Origin: Halonatronomonas sp051745085
GTDB lineage: Bacteria; Bacillota; Halanaerobiia; Halanaerobiales; Halarsenatibacteraceae
Assembly (NCBI GenBank): GCA_051745085.1
Contig: JBNJDR010000001.1
Location: 1 to 64,000, forward strand
Direction of reading: 5' to 3'
DNA: 64,000 bases
In this document: piece after piece, positions 33,242 to 41,837 of the stretch
Layout: each line of letters begins with the position of its first letter
How positions within the stretch are numbered: the stretch's first letter is position 1
The notes under the pieces: generated by a model
The model's database searches: none
What the model was told of the DNA's origin: nothing
What the model saw: only the letters and a program-made list of their open reading frames with translations
Made by a program: the position numbers and the translations under genes

Positions 33242-34375
33242 CTAATCAGGATAGGCGATAATTAAAATATCATCGCCTAAGCTCATTCTTTCATCAATAT
33301 TTATCTTTTCAGCTTCAGCAATACTAGTAGGCGCACTTCCAGAAAACACGGAAATGCCATCATCCCCACCTAAGATTTTAGGGGAGATGAAAAGATAATA
33401 TTTATCGATCAAGTTATGTTTTAAAAAAGAATAATTTATCCGACTGCCACCTTCTACCAGTATATTGATTAAACCTAATTTAACTAATTCAGCAGATATT
33501 TGGTTTAAATCGAGGCTATTATCTTCGCTATCATCGTCAATATAGGGTATTTCTATTACTTCCACACCTGGGAGAGCTGAAATTCTTCTCTGTTTCTCCA
33601 TATCATGTTCCGGTCCGGCAAATATTATGATATCCGAAACAGGCTGGGCTTCTTTAGCTTCCCGAAAAAGTCTGGCCTCTTCAGAAATTTTTAAATTACT
33701 ATCCAACACCACCCGGGTTGGTTGACTTACCTGTCCTTCTAGATGTCTGACCGTTAATCTGGGATCATCTGTCACAGCTGTGCCGCTGCCGATCAAGATA
33801 GCATCTAATTTATGGCGAAGGCCATGAGCATATTTGCGCGACTCTTTACCTGAAATCCAGCGGGCATCACCCCCTGGAGCGGCTATGTAACCATCAATCG
33901 TCTGAGCTGCTTTCAAGTTATAAAAAGGACGCTGCTTTTCCATGTAGTGAAAAAAGGCCTCATTAAGCTTTCTGCCTTCTTCAGCCATTAGCCCGACCTC
34001 AACCTTAACGCCTCTGTTTTTCAACTGCTCCAGACCGCCTCCTGCAACTTTAGGGTTGGTGTCCCTATTTGCTACTACAACCCTTTTTATCCCAGAATTG
34101 ATTATTTTCAAAGAACAGGGTGGAGTTTTACCATAATGACAGCAGGGCTCAAGGTTGACGTATAATTCAGAACCAACGACCTCTGGACCAGCTTTATCTA
34201 TCGCCATCACTTCGGCATGATCTTCTCCGTAAGCAGCATGATAACCCTCTCCGATTATTTCTCCATTCTTAACTACAACTGCACCCACCAGCGGGTTTGG
34301 GCTGGTATAACCCTCACCCATTCGGGCCAGTTTAAACACTCTGGTCATATATCTTTTATCTTCTTGAGAAAACAT
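33242..34375 (-). CDS. ribD: Riboflavin biosynthesis deaminase/reductase
   Basis: Bifunctional enzyme. The N-terminal zinc deaminase has SPNPLVGAVVV, GYHAAYGEDHAEVMAI and NLEPCCHYGKTPPC. The C-terminal NADPH reductase has LKAAQTIDGYIA, RWISGKESR and ILVEGGSRINYSFL. Start at 34375 follows AAAGGAG; the in-frame codon at 34399 lies too close to the riboswitch terminator. The product is about 377 aa. It is the first gene behind the FMN riboswitch. Confidence 0.96.
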   Translation of the reverse strand: MFSQEDKRYMTRVFKLARMGEGYTSPNPLVGAVVVKNGEIIGEGYHAAYGEDHAEVMAIDKAGPEVVGSELYVNLEPCCHYGKTPPCSLKIINSGIKRVVVANRDTNPKVAGGGLEQLKNRGVKVEVGLMAEEGRKLNEAFFHYMEKQRPFYNLKAAQTIDGYIAAPGGDARWISGKESRKYAHGLRHKLDAILIGSGTAVTDDPRLTVRHLEGQVSQPTRVVLDSNLKISEEARLFREAKEAQPVSDIIIFAGPEHDMEKQRRISALPGVEVIEIPYIDDDSEDNSLDLNQISAELVKLGLINILVEGGSRINYSFLKHNLIDKYYLFISPKILGGDDGISVFSGSAPTSIAEAEKINIDERMSLGDDILIIAYPD

Positions 34376-34401
34376 ATTCAAACTCCTTTCTTCGACCAAA
34401 T

Positions 34402-34426
34402 AAAAAAACCTTCCTGCACGGGAAGG
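34402..34426 (-). terminator. Riboswitch expression-platform terminator
   Basis: CCTTCC and GGAAGG form a 6-bp stem with a 6-base loop, followed by seven T on the minus strand. It lies between the FMN aptamer and ribD and would end transcription early when FMN is bound. Confidence 0.8.
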
Positions 34427-34446
34427 CTTTATTGATATAAAATGTC

Positions 34447-34556
34447 GCTAACTCTTATCCAGACTTTAACTGTCGGTTTTGGAATTGCACCAAATCAACC
34501 CTAATAGGTTCGTGGACTATGACCACCGGTATGGAATTTCACCATGCCCCGTCAGC
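34447..34556 (-). ncRNA. FMN riboswitch (RFN element)
   Basis: Classic RFN core on the minus strand. Conserved blocks in order are GGGGCA, GGTGAAATTCC, ACCGGTGGT, ATAGTCCACGAACC, TTGATTTGGTG, AATTCCAAAACCGACAGT and AGTCTGGATAAGAG. The P1 helix is closed by GCTGAC (34556-34551) pairing with GTTAGC (34452-34447). With the downstream terminator it should lower rib operon transcription when FMN is plentiful. Confidence 0.96.
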
Positions 34557-34584
34557 ATTAATCATTATTTTATTTTCTTTAAAC

Positions 34585-34613
34585 ATTTTATCACATTTCC
34601 AAAATACTGTAAA
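34585..34613 (-). promoter_or_regulatory. Promoter of the rib operon
   Basis: TTTACA (34613-34608), a 17-base spacer and TAAAAT (34590-34585) on the minus strand, about 30 bases ahead of the RFN aptamer. Confidence 0.6.
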
Positions 34614-34624
34614 GAAAGAATAAA

Positions 34625-35284
34625 TTAATCTCTCAAGTTCTCAGCAATTGTTCGAAAATCAGCGATCGCCTCTGAAGGTTTAGAGGCACCAAATATCGCC
34701 GAACCTGCTACAATGATATCAGCCCCTGCCTCGATCACTTTCTCCGCATTATAAGGCTTAATACCTCCATCAACAGCAATCTCAATATCATAGCCTCCTG
34801 TTTTAATCATCTGAGCCAAGCCAGCAATTTTTTCTGTAGATTGAGGTATATATTCCTGACCGCCAAACCCTGGATTTACAGTCATTAATAATATCAAATC
34901 CAAATCAGGCAAAATATACTCCAATTCCTGGAGGGGTGTTGCAGGATTTAGAGAAACGCCAGCTTTACAACCCTGCTCTTTTATCTGCTGAATTATACGG
35001 TGAGAATGAGCTGTAGTTTCAAGATGAAAAGTAATATAATCACTCCCGGCTTCAGCATAAGCCTGGATATACTCACCTGGATTTGCGATCATCAGATGGG
35101 TATCAAAGCTAAGAGAAGTTTTATCCCGTAAAGAAGCGATCAAGCCCGGCCCGAAGGTCAAATTGGGCACAAAATGGCCGTCCATAATATCTAAATGAAG
35201 CATATCAGCATCTTTGATCAACTTGACTTCTTCAGCCAATCTAGAAAAATCGGCCGCAAGTAATGACGGAGCAATTTTAATCAT
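34625..35284 (-). CDS. rpe: Ribulose-phosphate 3-epimerase
   Basis: Interconverts ribulose 5-phosphate and xylulose 5-phosphate in the pentose phosphate pathway. It is a TIM barrel of 219 aa with IAPSLLAADFSRL, the metal-binding HLDIMDGHFVPNLTFG, MTVNPGFGGQ and VDGGIKPYNA. Its start overlaps the end of rsgA by 8 bases. Ribulose 5-phosphate is also a substrate for RibBA in the adjacent operon. The rsgA-rpe-thiN order of Bacillus is broken here by insertion of the rib genes. Confidence 0.97.
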   Translation of the reverse strand: MIKIAPSLLAADFSRLAEEVKLIKDADMLHLDIMDGHFVPNLTFGPGLIASLRDKTSLSFDTHLMIANPGEYIQAYAEAGSDYITFHLETTAHSHRIIQQIKEQGCKAGVSLNPATPLQELEYILPDLDLILLMTVNPGFGGQEYIPQSTEKIAGLAQMIKTGGYDIEIAVDGGIKPYNAEKVIEAGADIIVAGSAIFGASKPSEAIADFRTIAENLRD

Positions 35285-36137
35285 ATCTTTTAACCCTCTC
35301 TTTCAACAACTTATAATAATATTTATACGATTCATATCTCGTTTGCGCAAGTTCACCTGTTTGCACCGCTTCTTTAACAGCACATTTAGGCTCATGCAGG
35401 TGATTGCAGTCATTAAACTTGCATTGATTTAAATATGGCTCGAACTCCCGATATAAATATTTTAATTCGTCAGCTTCGATATTATCAAGAGTTAAAGATG
35501 AAAATCCTGGTGTATCAGCAATTAAACCACCTTCATCAATTTTGAGAAGTCTAACTTCACGGGTAGTATGCATCCCTCTTTTTAATTTACGACTGATGTC
35601 CCCTTCTTTTAGCTCAGACCCTGGGATTATTGCATTTAAGAAAGCAGATTTACCAACTCCAGAAGGTCCCGCCAGGACACTAATACCTGAACTTATTACT
35701 GATTTAACTTCTTCAATCCCGATTTCCTTCTTCACGCTGGTTAAAAAGACATTATAACCAGCTTTTTCATATGATTTTAAGATTTCTTTGGTATTATCGT
35801 CCATTTCTTCTACTAAATCAATCTTATTAATGACTATTATACTTTCATAGCCCGAAGCTTCGATCAAGATTAAAAATCTATCTAGGAGATGAAAATTAAT
35901 CTCAGGAGATTTAAGAGACTGCATTAAAATTACCTGATCAACATTGGCCACCTTAGGCCTTGTCAGTAAGTTTTCCCGGGGAAGAACTTCTTCAACCATC
36001 TTATCATCAACAATAACTTCATCGCCTGGATATATATCTTTTTGGATCTTTCCTCGAACCTGACACCGCCTGGTCTCACCATTTTTCAAATAGACAAAAG
36101 TGAATCCGCCGATCATTCTATTGATTATACCCTTCAT
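35277..36137 (-). CDS. rsgA: Ribosome small-subunit maturation GTPase
   Basis: Circularly permuted GTPase that checks the decoding centre of the 30S subunit late in assembly. The permuted order is visible: G4 INKIDL comes first, then G1 GPSGVGKSAFLN and G3 DTPGF. An N-terminal OB fold and a C-terminal zinc knuckle (CKFNDCNHLHEPKCAV) frame the G domain. At 286 aa the length is normal. It follows prkC in the conserved stp-prkC-rsgA-rpe order. Confidence 0.96.
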   Translation of the reverse strand: MKGIINRMIGGFTFVYLKNGETRRCQVRGKIQKDIYPGDEVIVDDKMVEEVLPRENLLTRPKVANVDQVILMQSLKSPEINFHLLDRFLILIEASGYESIIVINKIDLVEEMDDNTKEILKSYEKAGYNVFLTSVKKEIGIEEVKSVISSGISVLAGPSGVGKSAFLNAIIPGSELKEGDISRKLKRGMHTTREVRLLKIDEGGLIADTPGFSSLTLDNIEADELKYLYREFEPYLNQCKFNDCNHLHEPKCAVKEAVQTGELAQTRYESYKYYYKLLKERVKRYD

Positions 36138-36164
36138 AATTAGCTTTAGCTGACACCACCTCGA

Positions 36165-37934
36165 TTAATCTATTTGTTGTTCATATATTAGTTCTTCTCC
36201 GCGGTAAATCAAATAAGTTGTGGTTCCGTAACTTTCAATGTCTACTTCCACCCTTTCGCCTGGTTCCAGAGTATCTCTCCAGGCTAATTTATGACCTAAG
36301 GAATCTTCTACCATAATCCTATACTCAGCTCGATCATTTCCGGAAGCAGTAAACCTTATGGTTCTTTGTCGAGATTGACCGCCTGAACTATCTCCATCTT
36401 CACCGTTTAATTGCTCGTTTAAAATATTACCCTGGCTGACTACCAGAGAAACTTCTTCACTTAGAGATAATTCTTCCCCTGAATCAGGAATACTCCTGAT
36501 TACATGATCTTCCCGATATTCAGAAGAAAAATCATATTCAATTTCTCCTATTTCATAACCTAAGTTCTCCAGGCGCAAACTTGCTTCCCTCAGAGTTAAA
36601 CCTGAAAGTTCAGGGATTTCTCCCGTTTCTGGCCCTGATGATAAAATTAATCTGATCTCACGAGTTTCTCTTATAGTATCACCTGCAGAAGGGGTCTGGG
36701 ATGCGATATTTCCTTCTGGAATCTCGGCATCAGGTACAGTTTCTTCTGCAATATGATAATCTAGATTAGAATCATCCAGGACCTGTTCTGCCTCTTCTGG
36801 AGACAGGCCTGTTAAATCAGGAACTTCCACGATTGGAACGTTCATCAATTGGTTATAAGCAAAATATACTGTACCTGTTAGCAAAACTATTATCCCCAGC
36901 GAGAGGATAATATATAATAAAGATCGAGGTATATTAAATCTCATTTTTGTTTTGTCCTTTTTAGGTTTTCTTTTCTTAGTTCGATTAGAAGTAGAAGAAT
37001 CCGGTCCATTTTTAGTTTCGGCTTGAGTTATTTTGGATTCTTTATAATCTTTAGAACTGGAATGGATTTTTGTTTTATCTAGACCGCCTTTATCAATTTT
37101 CTTTTTTGATTTATTTACTTTTGCCATAGCTTTTAAAAGTTCTTCTCTCAATTCCAGAGCATTAGAATAGCGCTCCCTGGAATCTTTAGCCAGGGCTTTT
37201 TCAATTATATCAATAACCTCCACAGGGATCGAAGAATTAAATTTATTAGGATCAGGTAGATCAGCTTTAATATGTTGTAAAGCTACTGCTACAGCGGTTT
37301 CTCCAGTATAAGGGACCTTACCTGTTAACATTTCGTATAAAACAATCCCCAGGGAATAGATATCTGTGGAAGGGGTGATCTCCCCGCCCTTAGCCTGTTC
37401 AGGTGAGAAATAATGGGCACTTCCTACAATGGAATTGGTTGTATTTAAAGTCATAGTCGAACTTACCGCCCGGGCGATTCCAAAATCTGTAACCTTAACC
37501 TGGTTTTCTGGAGTTACGATGATATTGTGTGGTTTAATATCACAATGCACTATCGAATTATCATGGGCTACATGTAAAGCAGCTGCAATTTGTGAAGCAA
37601 TATCCAAAGCTTCAATCACAGGCAATTTCCCTCTTGCTTCTATAATATCTTTTAAATTCTGCCCATTGATATTTTCCATCACTAAATAATGAGCCTTCTC
37701 AACCTGCCCGATATCATAAATATTAACCACGTTAGGATGAGATATTCTGGCCACAGCTCTGGCTTCATGCTTGATCTTCTCTATGAAAGCATCATCCGAG
37801 GCATACTCTGGCCTAACCATTTTTAAAGCAACCTGTCTATCTAACATTATATCGGTTGCTTCATATACTATAGCCATACCGCCTCGGCCTAATTCTTTAT
37901 TTATTTTATAACGATTCTTTATAATTTTATCCAA
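36165..37934 (-). CDS. prkC: PASTA-domain serine/threonine kinase
   Basis: Membrane Hanks-type kinase that senses cell-wall muropeptides in related bacteria. The cytoplasmic kinase domain (about 10-270) has GRGGMAIVYEA, catalytic HCDIKPHN and DFGIAR. A Lys/Ser-rich juxtamembrane stretch is followed by one transmembrane segment (about 338-360). Only two PASTA repeats are clear (starting VPDLTGLSPEEA and IPELSGLTLREA), where three are usual in Bacillus. After them comes an acidic Gly/Ser linker and a beta-rich tail of about 70 residues that I do not recognise. It lies 17 bases after its phosphatase. Confidence 0.94.
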   Translation of the reverse strand: MDKIIKNRYKINKELGRGGMAIVYEATDIMLDRQVALKMVRPEYASDDAFIEKIKHEARAVARISHPNVVNIYDIGQVEKAHYLVMENINGQNLKDIIEARGKLPVIEALDIASQIAAALHVAHDNSIVHCDIKPHNIIVTPENQVKVTDFGIARAVSSTMTLNTTNSIVGSAHYFSPEQAKGGEITPSTDIYSLGIVLYEMLTGKVPYTGETAVAVALQHIKADLPDPNKFNSSIPVEVIDIIEKALAKDSRERYSNALELREELLKAMAKVNKSKKKIDKGGLDKTKIHSSSKDYKESKITQAETKNGPDSSTSNRTKKRKPKKDKTKMRFNIPRSLLYIILSLGIIVLLTGTVYFAYNQLMNVPIVEVPDLTGLSPEEAEQVLDDSNLDYHIAEETVPDAEIPEGNIASQTPSAGDTIRETREIRLILSSGPETGEIPELSGLTLREASLRLENLGYEIGEIEYDFSSEYREDHVIRSIPDSGEELSLSEEVSLVVSQGNILNEQLNGEDGDSSGGQSRQRTIRFTASGNDRAEYRIMVEDSLGHKLAWRDTLEPGERVEVDIESYGTTTYLIYRGEELIYEQQID

Positions 37935-37951
37935 ATAAATTCACCTCTAAG

Positions 37952-38674
37952 TCAAGCAATTATACCAGTGATAATTGTTATATTATCTTTCCCGCCAGCC
38001 TCAATAGCTTCGTTTAATAATTTTTGATTAATATCTTCTATATTAGGGTAATTATTCAATATGACCTCTTTAATCTGTTCTTCTCGCACCATATCAGTTA
38101 AACCATCAGTACATAATAAAATTATATCTCCTGGTAATATTTTAAATGAATTCACTTCGATCTCTATGTTTTTTTCTAAACCAATAGCCTGGGTTAGAAT
38201 GTTCCTTTGAGGATGATCAAATGCTTCCCCTGGGGTAATCTTATTTTCTTCTAAAAGCTTATTTACTAAGGAGTGATCCGTGGTTATCCGCTTAAATGAT
38301 CCTTCTCGGTATAAATATAATCTGCTGTCACCGATATGGCCGTAAAAAAGTTGATCTGAAGTTACAACCCCCATAGTAAGAGTAGTACCCATTCCTTTTA
38401 ATTCAAGATTGTTAAACCCTTGTTGGATGATTTTGTTGTTAACTTCTCTAATTAATCTTACAATTTCATCCTCAATATCTTCGGATTGAGGCCAATTGAA
38501 ATCTTCTATGAAATTTATGGCCATAGAACTAGCTACTTCTCCACCCTGATGGCCGCCCATTCCATCAGCAACAGCCAGGATATTAAACTCATTTGTTTGG
38601 ATAAGATAATCATCTTCATTTTTATCTCTTATTAAACCCTGGTTGGTTACCCCTGAGGTTGATAAATTATTCAT
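37952..38674 (-). CDS. stp: PP2C-family protein phosphatase
   Basis: Removes phosphate from Ser/Thr targets of PrkC. The PP2C metal-binding residues are seen in GLIRDKNEDDYL, AVADGMGGHQGGEVAS, CTDGLTDMV and GGKDNITII. It is 240 aa and cytoplasmic. Its ATG overlaps the rlmN stop by one base (TAATG). Pairing with prkC is the standard Firmicute arrangement. Confidence 0.96.
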   Translation of the reverse strand: MNNLSTSGVTNQGLIRDKNEDDYLIQTNEFNILAVADGMGGHQGGEVASSMAINFIEDFNWPQSEDIEDEIVRLIREVNNKIIQQGFNNLELKGMGTTLTMGVVTSDQLFYGHIGDSRLYLYREGSFKRITTDHSLVNKLLEENKITPGEAFDHPQRNILTQAIGLEKNIEIEVNSFKILPGDIILLCTDGLTDMVREEQIKEVILNNYPNIEDINQKLLNEAIEAGGKDNITIITGIIA

Positions 38675-39717
38675 TATTTATTTTCCTCCTTTAACCGAAG
38701 CTGGCCACAGGCTGCCTCTACCTCCTGGCCCCTGCTTTCTCTTAATTTAACCGGATAATTTGATTTTTCTAGATACTTCTTAAAGGCTGTGATCTTATTC
38801 TGGCTGCTCGCTTCATGCTGTAAACCTTTAACTGGATTGGCTGGAAGTAAATTTATAAACACATTAAGATCTCCTAACCAACTGACTAACTCTTTGGCTT
38901 CTTTTAGGCTGTCATTAATCTCGTCAATCAGCATATATTCTATAGTTATTCTTCTATTGGTCCTGCTTTGATAATCTATTAGAACCTGTTTCAATTCAGA
39001 AAGAGGATACTTCTTATTTATCGGCATTAATTTATTTCGCAGGCTATCCCGGGCAGCATGGAGGGAAACCGCCAGGCCAGCTTGAGGAAAATCCCGGGCA
39101 AATTTTTTTATACCAGGCACTATCCCTGAGGTAGATACAGTGATTCTTCGGCTGCCGATATTAAATGACCATTCCGAATTAATCATCTTTAGTGACTTTT
39201 GGACAGCAGCATAATTTAAAAAAGGTTCCCCCATGCCCATATATACAACATTTCTGATTTCTCCTAGCGAATTATCCTGAACATATTTATTAAGCTGCCA
39301 TAATTGATCCACTATCTCAGAAGTTGTTAAATTACGTTTGCAGCCACTTATTCCGGTAGCACAAAAACTACAGCCTAGATCGCAGCCTACTTGAGTTGAA
39401 AGGCAAACAGTAAATCTTTTCGCCTTCGTTTGCGGAATCAAGACCGTTTCCACAGTTTCTTCGTCCGGTAACTTCCAGAGGAAACGAATAGTCCCATCCT
39501 CTGCTTCCTTTTTTCGTAAAGTTTCTAAGTTTTTAAAGATAAATTTATTTTTAAGAAAAACCTGCAGTTCAGCCGGGAGATTTTCCATTAATTCTGGTTG
39601 AGATATATTATTTTGGTATAACCAATTTAAAATTTGGCCGCTTCTAAAAGCAGAAAACGATTGTTTCTTCAAAACTTTTTCTAATTCGCTTTTAGTTAAG
39701 CCTTTTAAATAATGCAT
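38674..39717 (-). CDS. rlmN: Dual-specificity rRNA/tRNA m2A methyltransferase
   Basis: Radical SAM enzyme that methylates A2503 of 23S rRNA and A37 of some tRNAs. The cluster motif CDLGCSFCATG is present, and the second catalytic cysteine appears near the C-terminus in EAACGQLR. The GMGEPFLNY segment is typical of RlmN and Cfr. At 347 aa and beside stp-prkC it is RlmN rather than the resistance enzyme Cfr. In Bacillus rsmB precedes it; here a membrane protein gene takes that place. Confidence 0.96.
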   Translation of the reverse strand: MHYLKGLTKSELEKVLKKQSFSAFRSGQILNWLYQNNISQPELMENLPAELQVFLKNKFIFKNLETLRKKEAEDGTIRFLWKLPDEETVETVLIPQTKAKRFTVCLSTQVGCDLGCSFCATGISGCKRNLTTSEIVDQLWQLNKYVQDNSLGEIRNVVYMGMGEPFLNYAAVQKSLKMINSEWSFNIGSRRITVSTSGIVPGIKKFARDFPQAGLAVSLHAARDSLRNKLMPINKKYPLSELKQVLIDYQSRTNRRITIEYMLIDEINDSLKEAKELVSWLGDLNVFINLLPANPVKGLQHEASSQNKITAFKKYLEKSNYPVKLRESRGQEVEAACGQLRLKEENK

Positions 39718-39719
39718 CT

Positions 39720-40382
39720 TTAAACCTCCCTGGTTTTCACATATATTCTCTGAGTTGGCTGGAAAACCCTGCGGCTCAGAGTAAAATCAGCTCCGATTAT
39801 TTTCATGTTCTGCACTTGAGCCGAGGTTGTTATATTACGCTGAAGTATATCCCCCAGCAGAGGTCCAGTAAAATTAGCAACCAGCATTGCTATTAAAATT
39901 GTCCATAAAGTAAAATACCCGGTCCAAAACAATAAGAATATTAGGATAACAGCAGAAATCAAATTAGCAGCAGTTAAGGTGGTCCCACATCTTTCGTGAA
40001 TGGTCAGCTCGGATTCACCCTGAATCAAGCGATCTCGACCTTCCTGAGCTGCTACTTCTACTCGAAACACATCATCTGCTCCAATTATATAAAAACCATT
40101 TTCATCAGCATACCCTGCTAACCCTTGATAATTATATCTTTCTTCAAGAATATTAATAGTAGCATGCTCAAGACCATGATTTTTTCTTAATCGAGGATTT
40201 TTGGCTATTCGGTATAACTCACCGGGGGCATGAAGTAAACTCATAAGTGAATTGAGAGTAAATTTAAGCGGGATAAGAAAGATAAACATTACAAAAAATA
40301 AAGCGGCCGGTAGTAATAAAACCGGAAAGAAGAATAATATTACTAATAAAAAAAACCAAAAAATCATAAACATCACGCCCAA
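39720..40382 (-). CDS. Membrane protein with HxxEH motif (DUF6391-like)
   Basis: Function unknown. The 220 aa protein has a strongly hydrophobic N-terminus (about residues 5-50, probably two segments), a soluble part, and further hydrophobic segments at about 140-178. After the N-terminal segments lies NHGLEHATINILEE, giving His69-x-x-Glu72-His73, the inverted zincin arrangement used by some metalloproteases. A second conserved-looking cluster is IHERCGTTL (His129, Cys132). The family is, I believe, DUF6391. It lies between fmt and rlmN with a 2-base gap to rlmN, the place usually held by rsmB. A metalloprotease role is only a possibility. Confidence 0.7.
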   Translation of the reverse strand: MGVMFMIFWFFLLVILFFFPVLLLPAALFFVMFIFLIPLKFTLNSLMSLLHAPGELYRIAKNPRLRKNHGLEHATINILEERYNYQGLAGYADENGFYIIGADDVFRVEVAAQEGRDRLIQGESELTIHERCGTTLTAANLISAVILIFLLFWTGYFTLWTILIAMLVANFTGPLLGDILQRNITTSAQVQNMKIIGADFTLSRRVFQPTQRIYVKTREV

Positions 40383-40393
40383 TTGAATTTATT

Positions 40394-41332
40394 TTATTTA
40401 CCCAGCTGCAGTCCTTCTTCTGGTTGGTATCCGCAAATGAAATCTCGAGCTGATATTACTTTGGAACCAGGTAATTGAATTTCGGTTAAATTAACTGCAC
40501 CATCTTGGGTAGCAACCAATAGACCATCTCCAACTTCAGCTTTAATTATTTGTCCAGGTTCAGCTGAATGTTGAATATATACTCTTTTAGATCTTAATAC
40601 TTTTAGCTTTTGACCTTTATAAAATGTATATGCTCCCGGCCAGGGATTATTGCCCCGAATAAAATTAAATACTTCTTCCGTACTGGCGGCAAAATCTATC
40701 AAACCATCCTTTTTACTCAGTAAAGGAGCATAGGATGATTTACTATCGTCCTGAGCTTTTGGTTCAATTTTATCCTGGTCATATTCTCTCAAAGTTTTCA
40801 CAAGTAAATCCGCACCAATAACCGCTAGCAAATCATGCAAGCTGCCGGCAGTATCTTCATCCTTAATATCAATCTCCTCCTGCAGCAAAATATCTCCCTG
40901 ATCAAGATCGGGGGAAATCAACATCGTGGTCACACCTGTTTTGTCATCTCCCTGGATAATAGATTGATGAATAGGGCTGGCTCCTCTATATTTAGGCAAT
41001 AAAGAGGCATGTAGGTTGATGGGAGCCTGCTGAGCAATTTCTAATATTTGCTCAGATAAAATTTGTCCAAAGGCGACAACCACCAGGTAGTCTGGATCAA
41101 TTTTCTTTAGATGATGAACAACTTCACTATCATTAATATTTTCTGTTTCTAATAACTCAAGCCCAAATTGCTTTGCTGTTTGCCCCACAGAAGTTGAGCG
41201 TAACTTTTGCCCTCTTCCCTTTTTCCGAGGAGGCTGGGTCACAACCAGTTCAATTTCTATATCGTCATCTTCATGCAGCTTCTGTAGAGAAGGGACTGCA
41301 AAATCTGGACTTCCTAAAAAAACTATCCTCAT
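40394..41332 (-). CDS. fmt: Methionyl-tRNA formyltransferase
   Basis: Formylates initiator Met-tRNA using 10-formyltetrahydrofolate. The N-terminal hydrolase-fold domain has IVFLGSPDFAVPSL, the catalytic NLHASLLPKYRGASPIH with Asn and His, and the Asp in LISPDLDQGDIL. The C-terminal tRNA-binding domain begins near residue 205. At 312 aa the length is normal. It is 5 bases after def, its partner in the formylation cycle. Confidence 0.97.
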   Translation of the reverse strand: MRIVFLGSPDFAVPSLQKLHEDDDIEIELVVTQPPRKKGRGQKLRSTSVGQTAKQFGLELLETENINDSEVVHHLKKIDPDYLVVVAFGQILSEQILEIAQQAPINLHASLLPKYRGASPIHQSIIQGDDKTGVTTMLISPDLDQGDILLQEEIDIKDEDTAGSLHDLLAVIGADLLVKTLREYDQDKIEPKAQDDSKSSYAPLLSKKDGLIDFAASTEEVFNFIRGNNPWPGAYTFYKGQKLKVLRSKRVYIQHSAEPGQIIKAEVGDGLLVATQDGAVNLTEIQLPGSKVISARDFICGYQPEEGLQLGK

Positions 41333-41337
41333 TTATA

Positions 41338-41802
41338 TCACTCCATACTTGCAAGCTTAGCAGGATCTATTAACTTATCTACAAATAATATCCCATTTAA
41401 GTGGTCGATCTCATGCAGGATTGCTCTAGCAGCAAGTCCTCTAAACTCTCTATCATATTTTTTGCCGGTGCGATCATACGCAATCAAAGTAATTTTCTCT
41501 GGCCTGGCTACCAGCCCGTTTTGTTCAGGAATACTTAAGCATCCTTCTTCTGCTACTGTTCTTCCCTCTTCATCGACTATTTGCGGATTGATTATTTCGA
41601 TTACTTCTTCATTAACTTCTACCACAGCTGCTCTTAACTGTACACCTATTTGAGTTGCTGCTAAGCCAAGACCATTGGCATCTCTCATAGTGTCTATCAA
41701 ATTAGTAATTAAGTTATCAGTTTTTTCATTAAATTTATTAATGGGTTTTGCTTTAACCCTTAATACTGGATCTCCAATTTTTCTTATTGGTAATACGGCC
41801 AT
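41338..41802 (-). CDS. def: Peptide deformylase
   Basis: Removes the formyl group from new proteins. The three metal and active-site motifs are intact: GLAATQIG, EEGCLSIPE (Cys ligand) and HEIDHLNG (HExxH). The start at 41802 is preceded by GGAGGTGG; the in-frame codon at 41817 would bury that site. The product is 154 aa. The priA-def-fmt order is conserved across Firmicutes. Confidence 0.97.
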   Translation of the reverse strand: MAVLPIRKIGDPVLRVKAKPINKFNEKTDNLITNLIDTMRDANGLGLAATQIGVQLRAAVVEVNEEVIEIINPQIVDEEGRTVAEEGCLSIPEQNGLVARPEKITLIAYDRTGKKYDREFRGLAARAILHEIDHLNGILFVDKLIDPAKLASME

Positions 41803-41837
41803 TATAGCCACCTCCATATTTTAACCATTATATTTAA

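Noticed and set aside
38674..39717. Cfr antibiotic-resistance methyltransferase
   Set aside because: Context between fmt and stp-prkC and the normal RlmN layout indicate the housekeeping enzyme.
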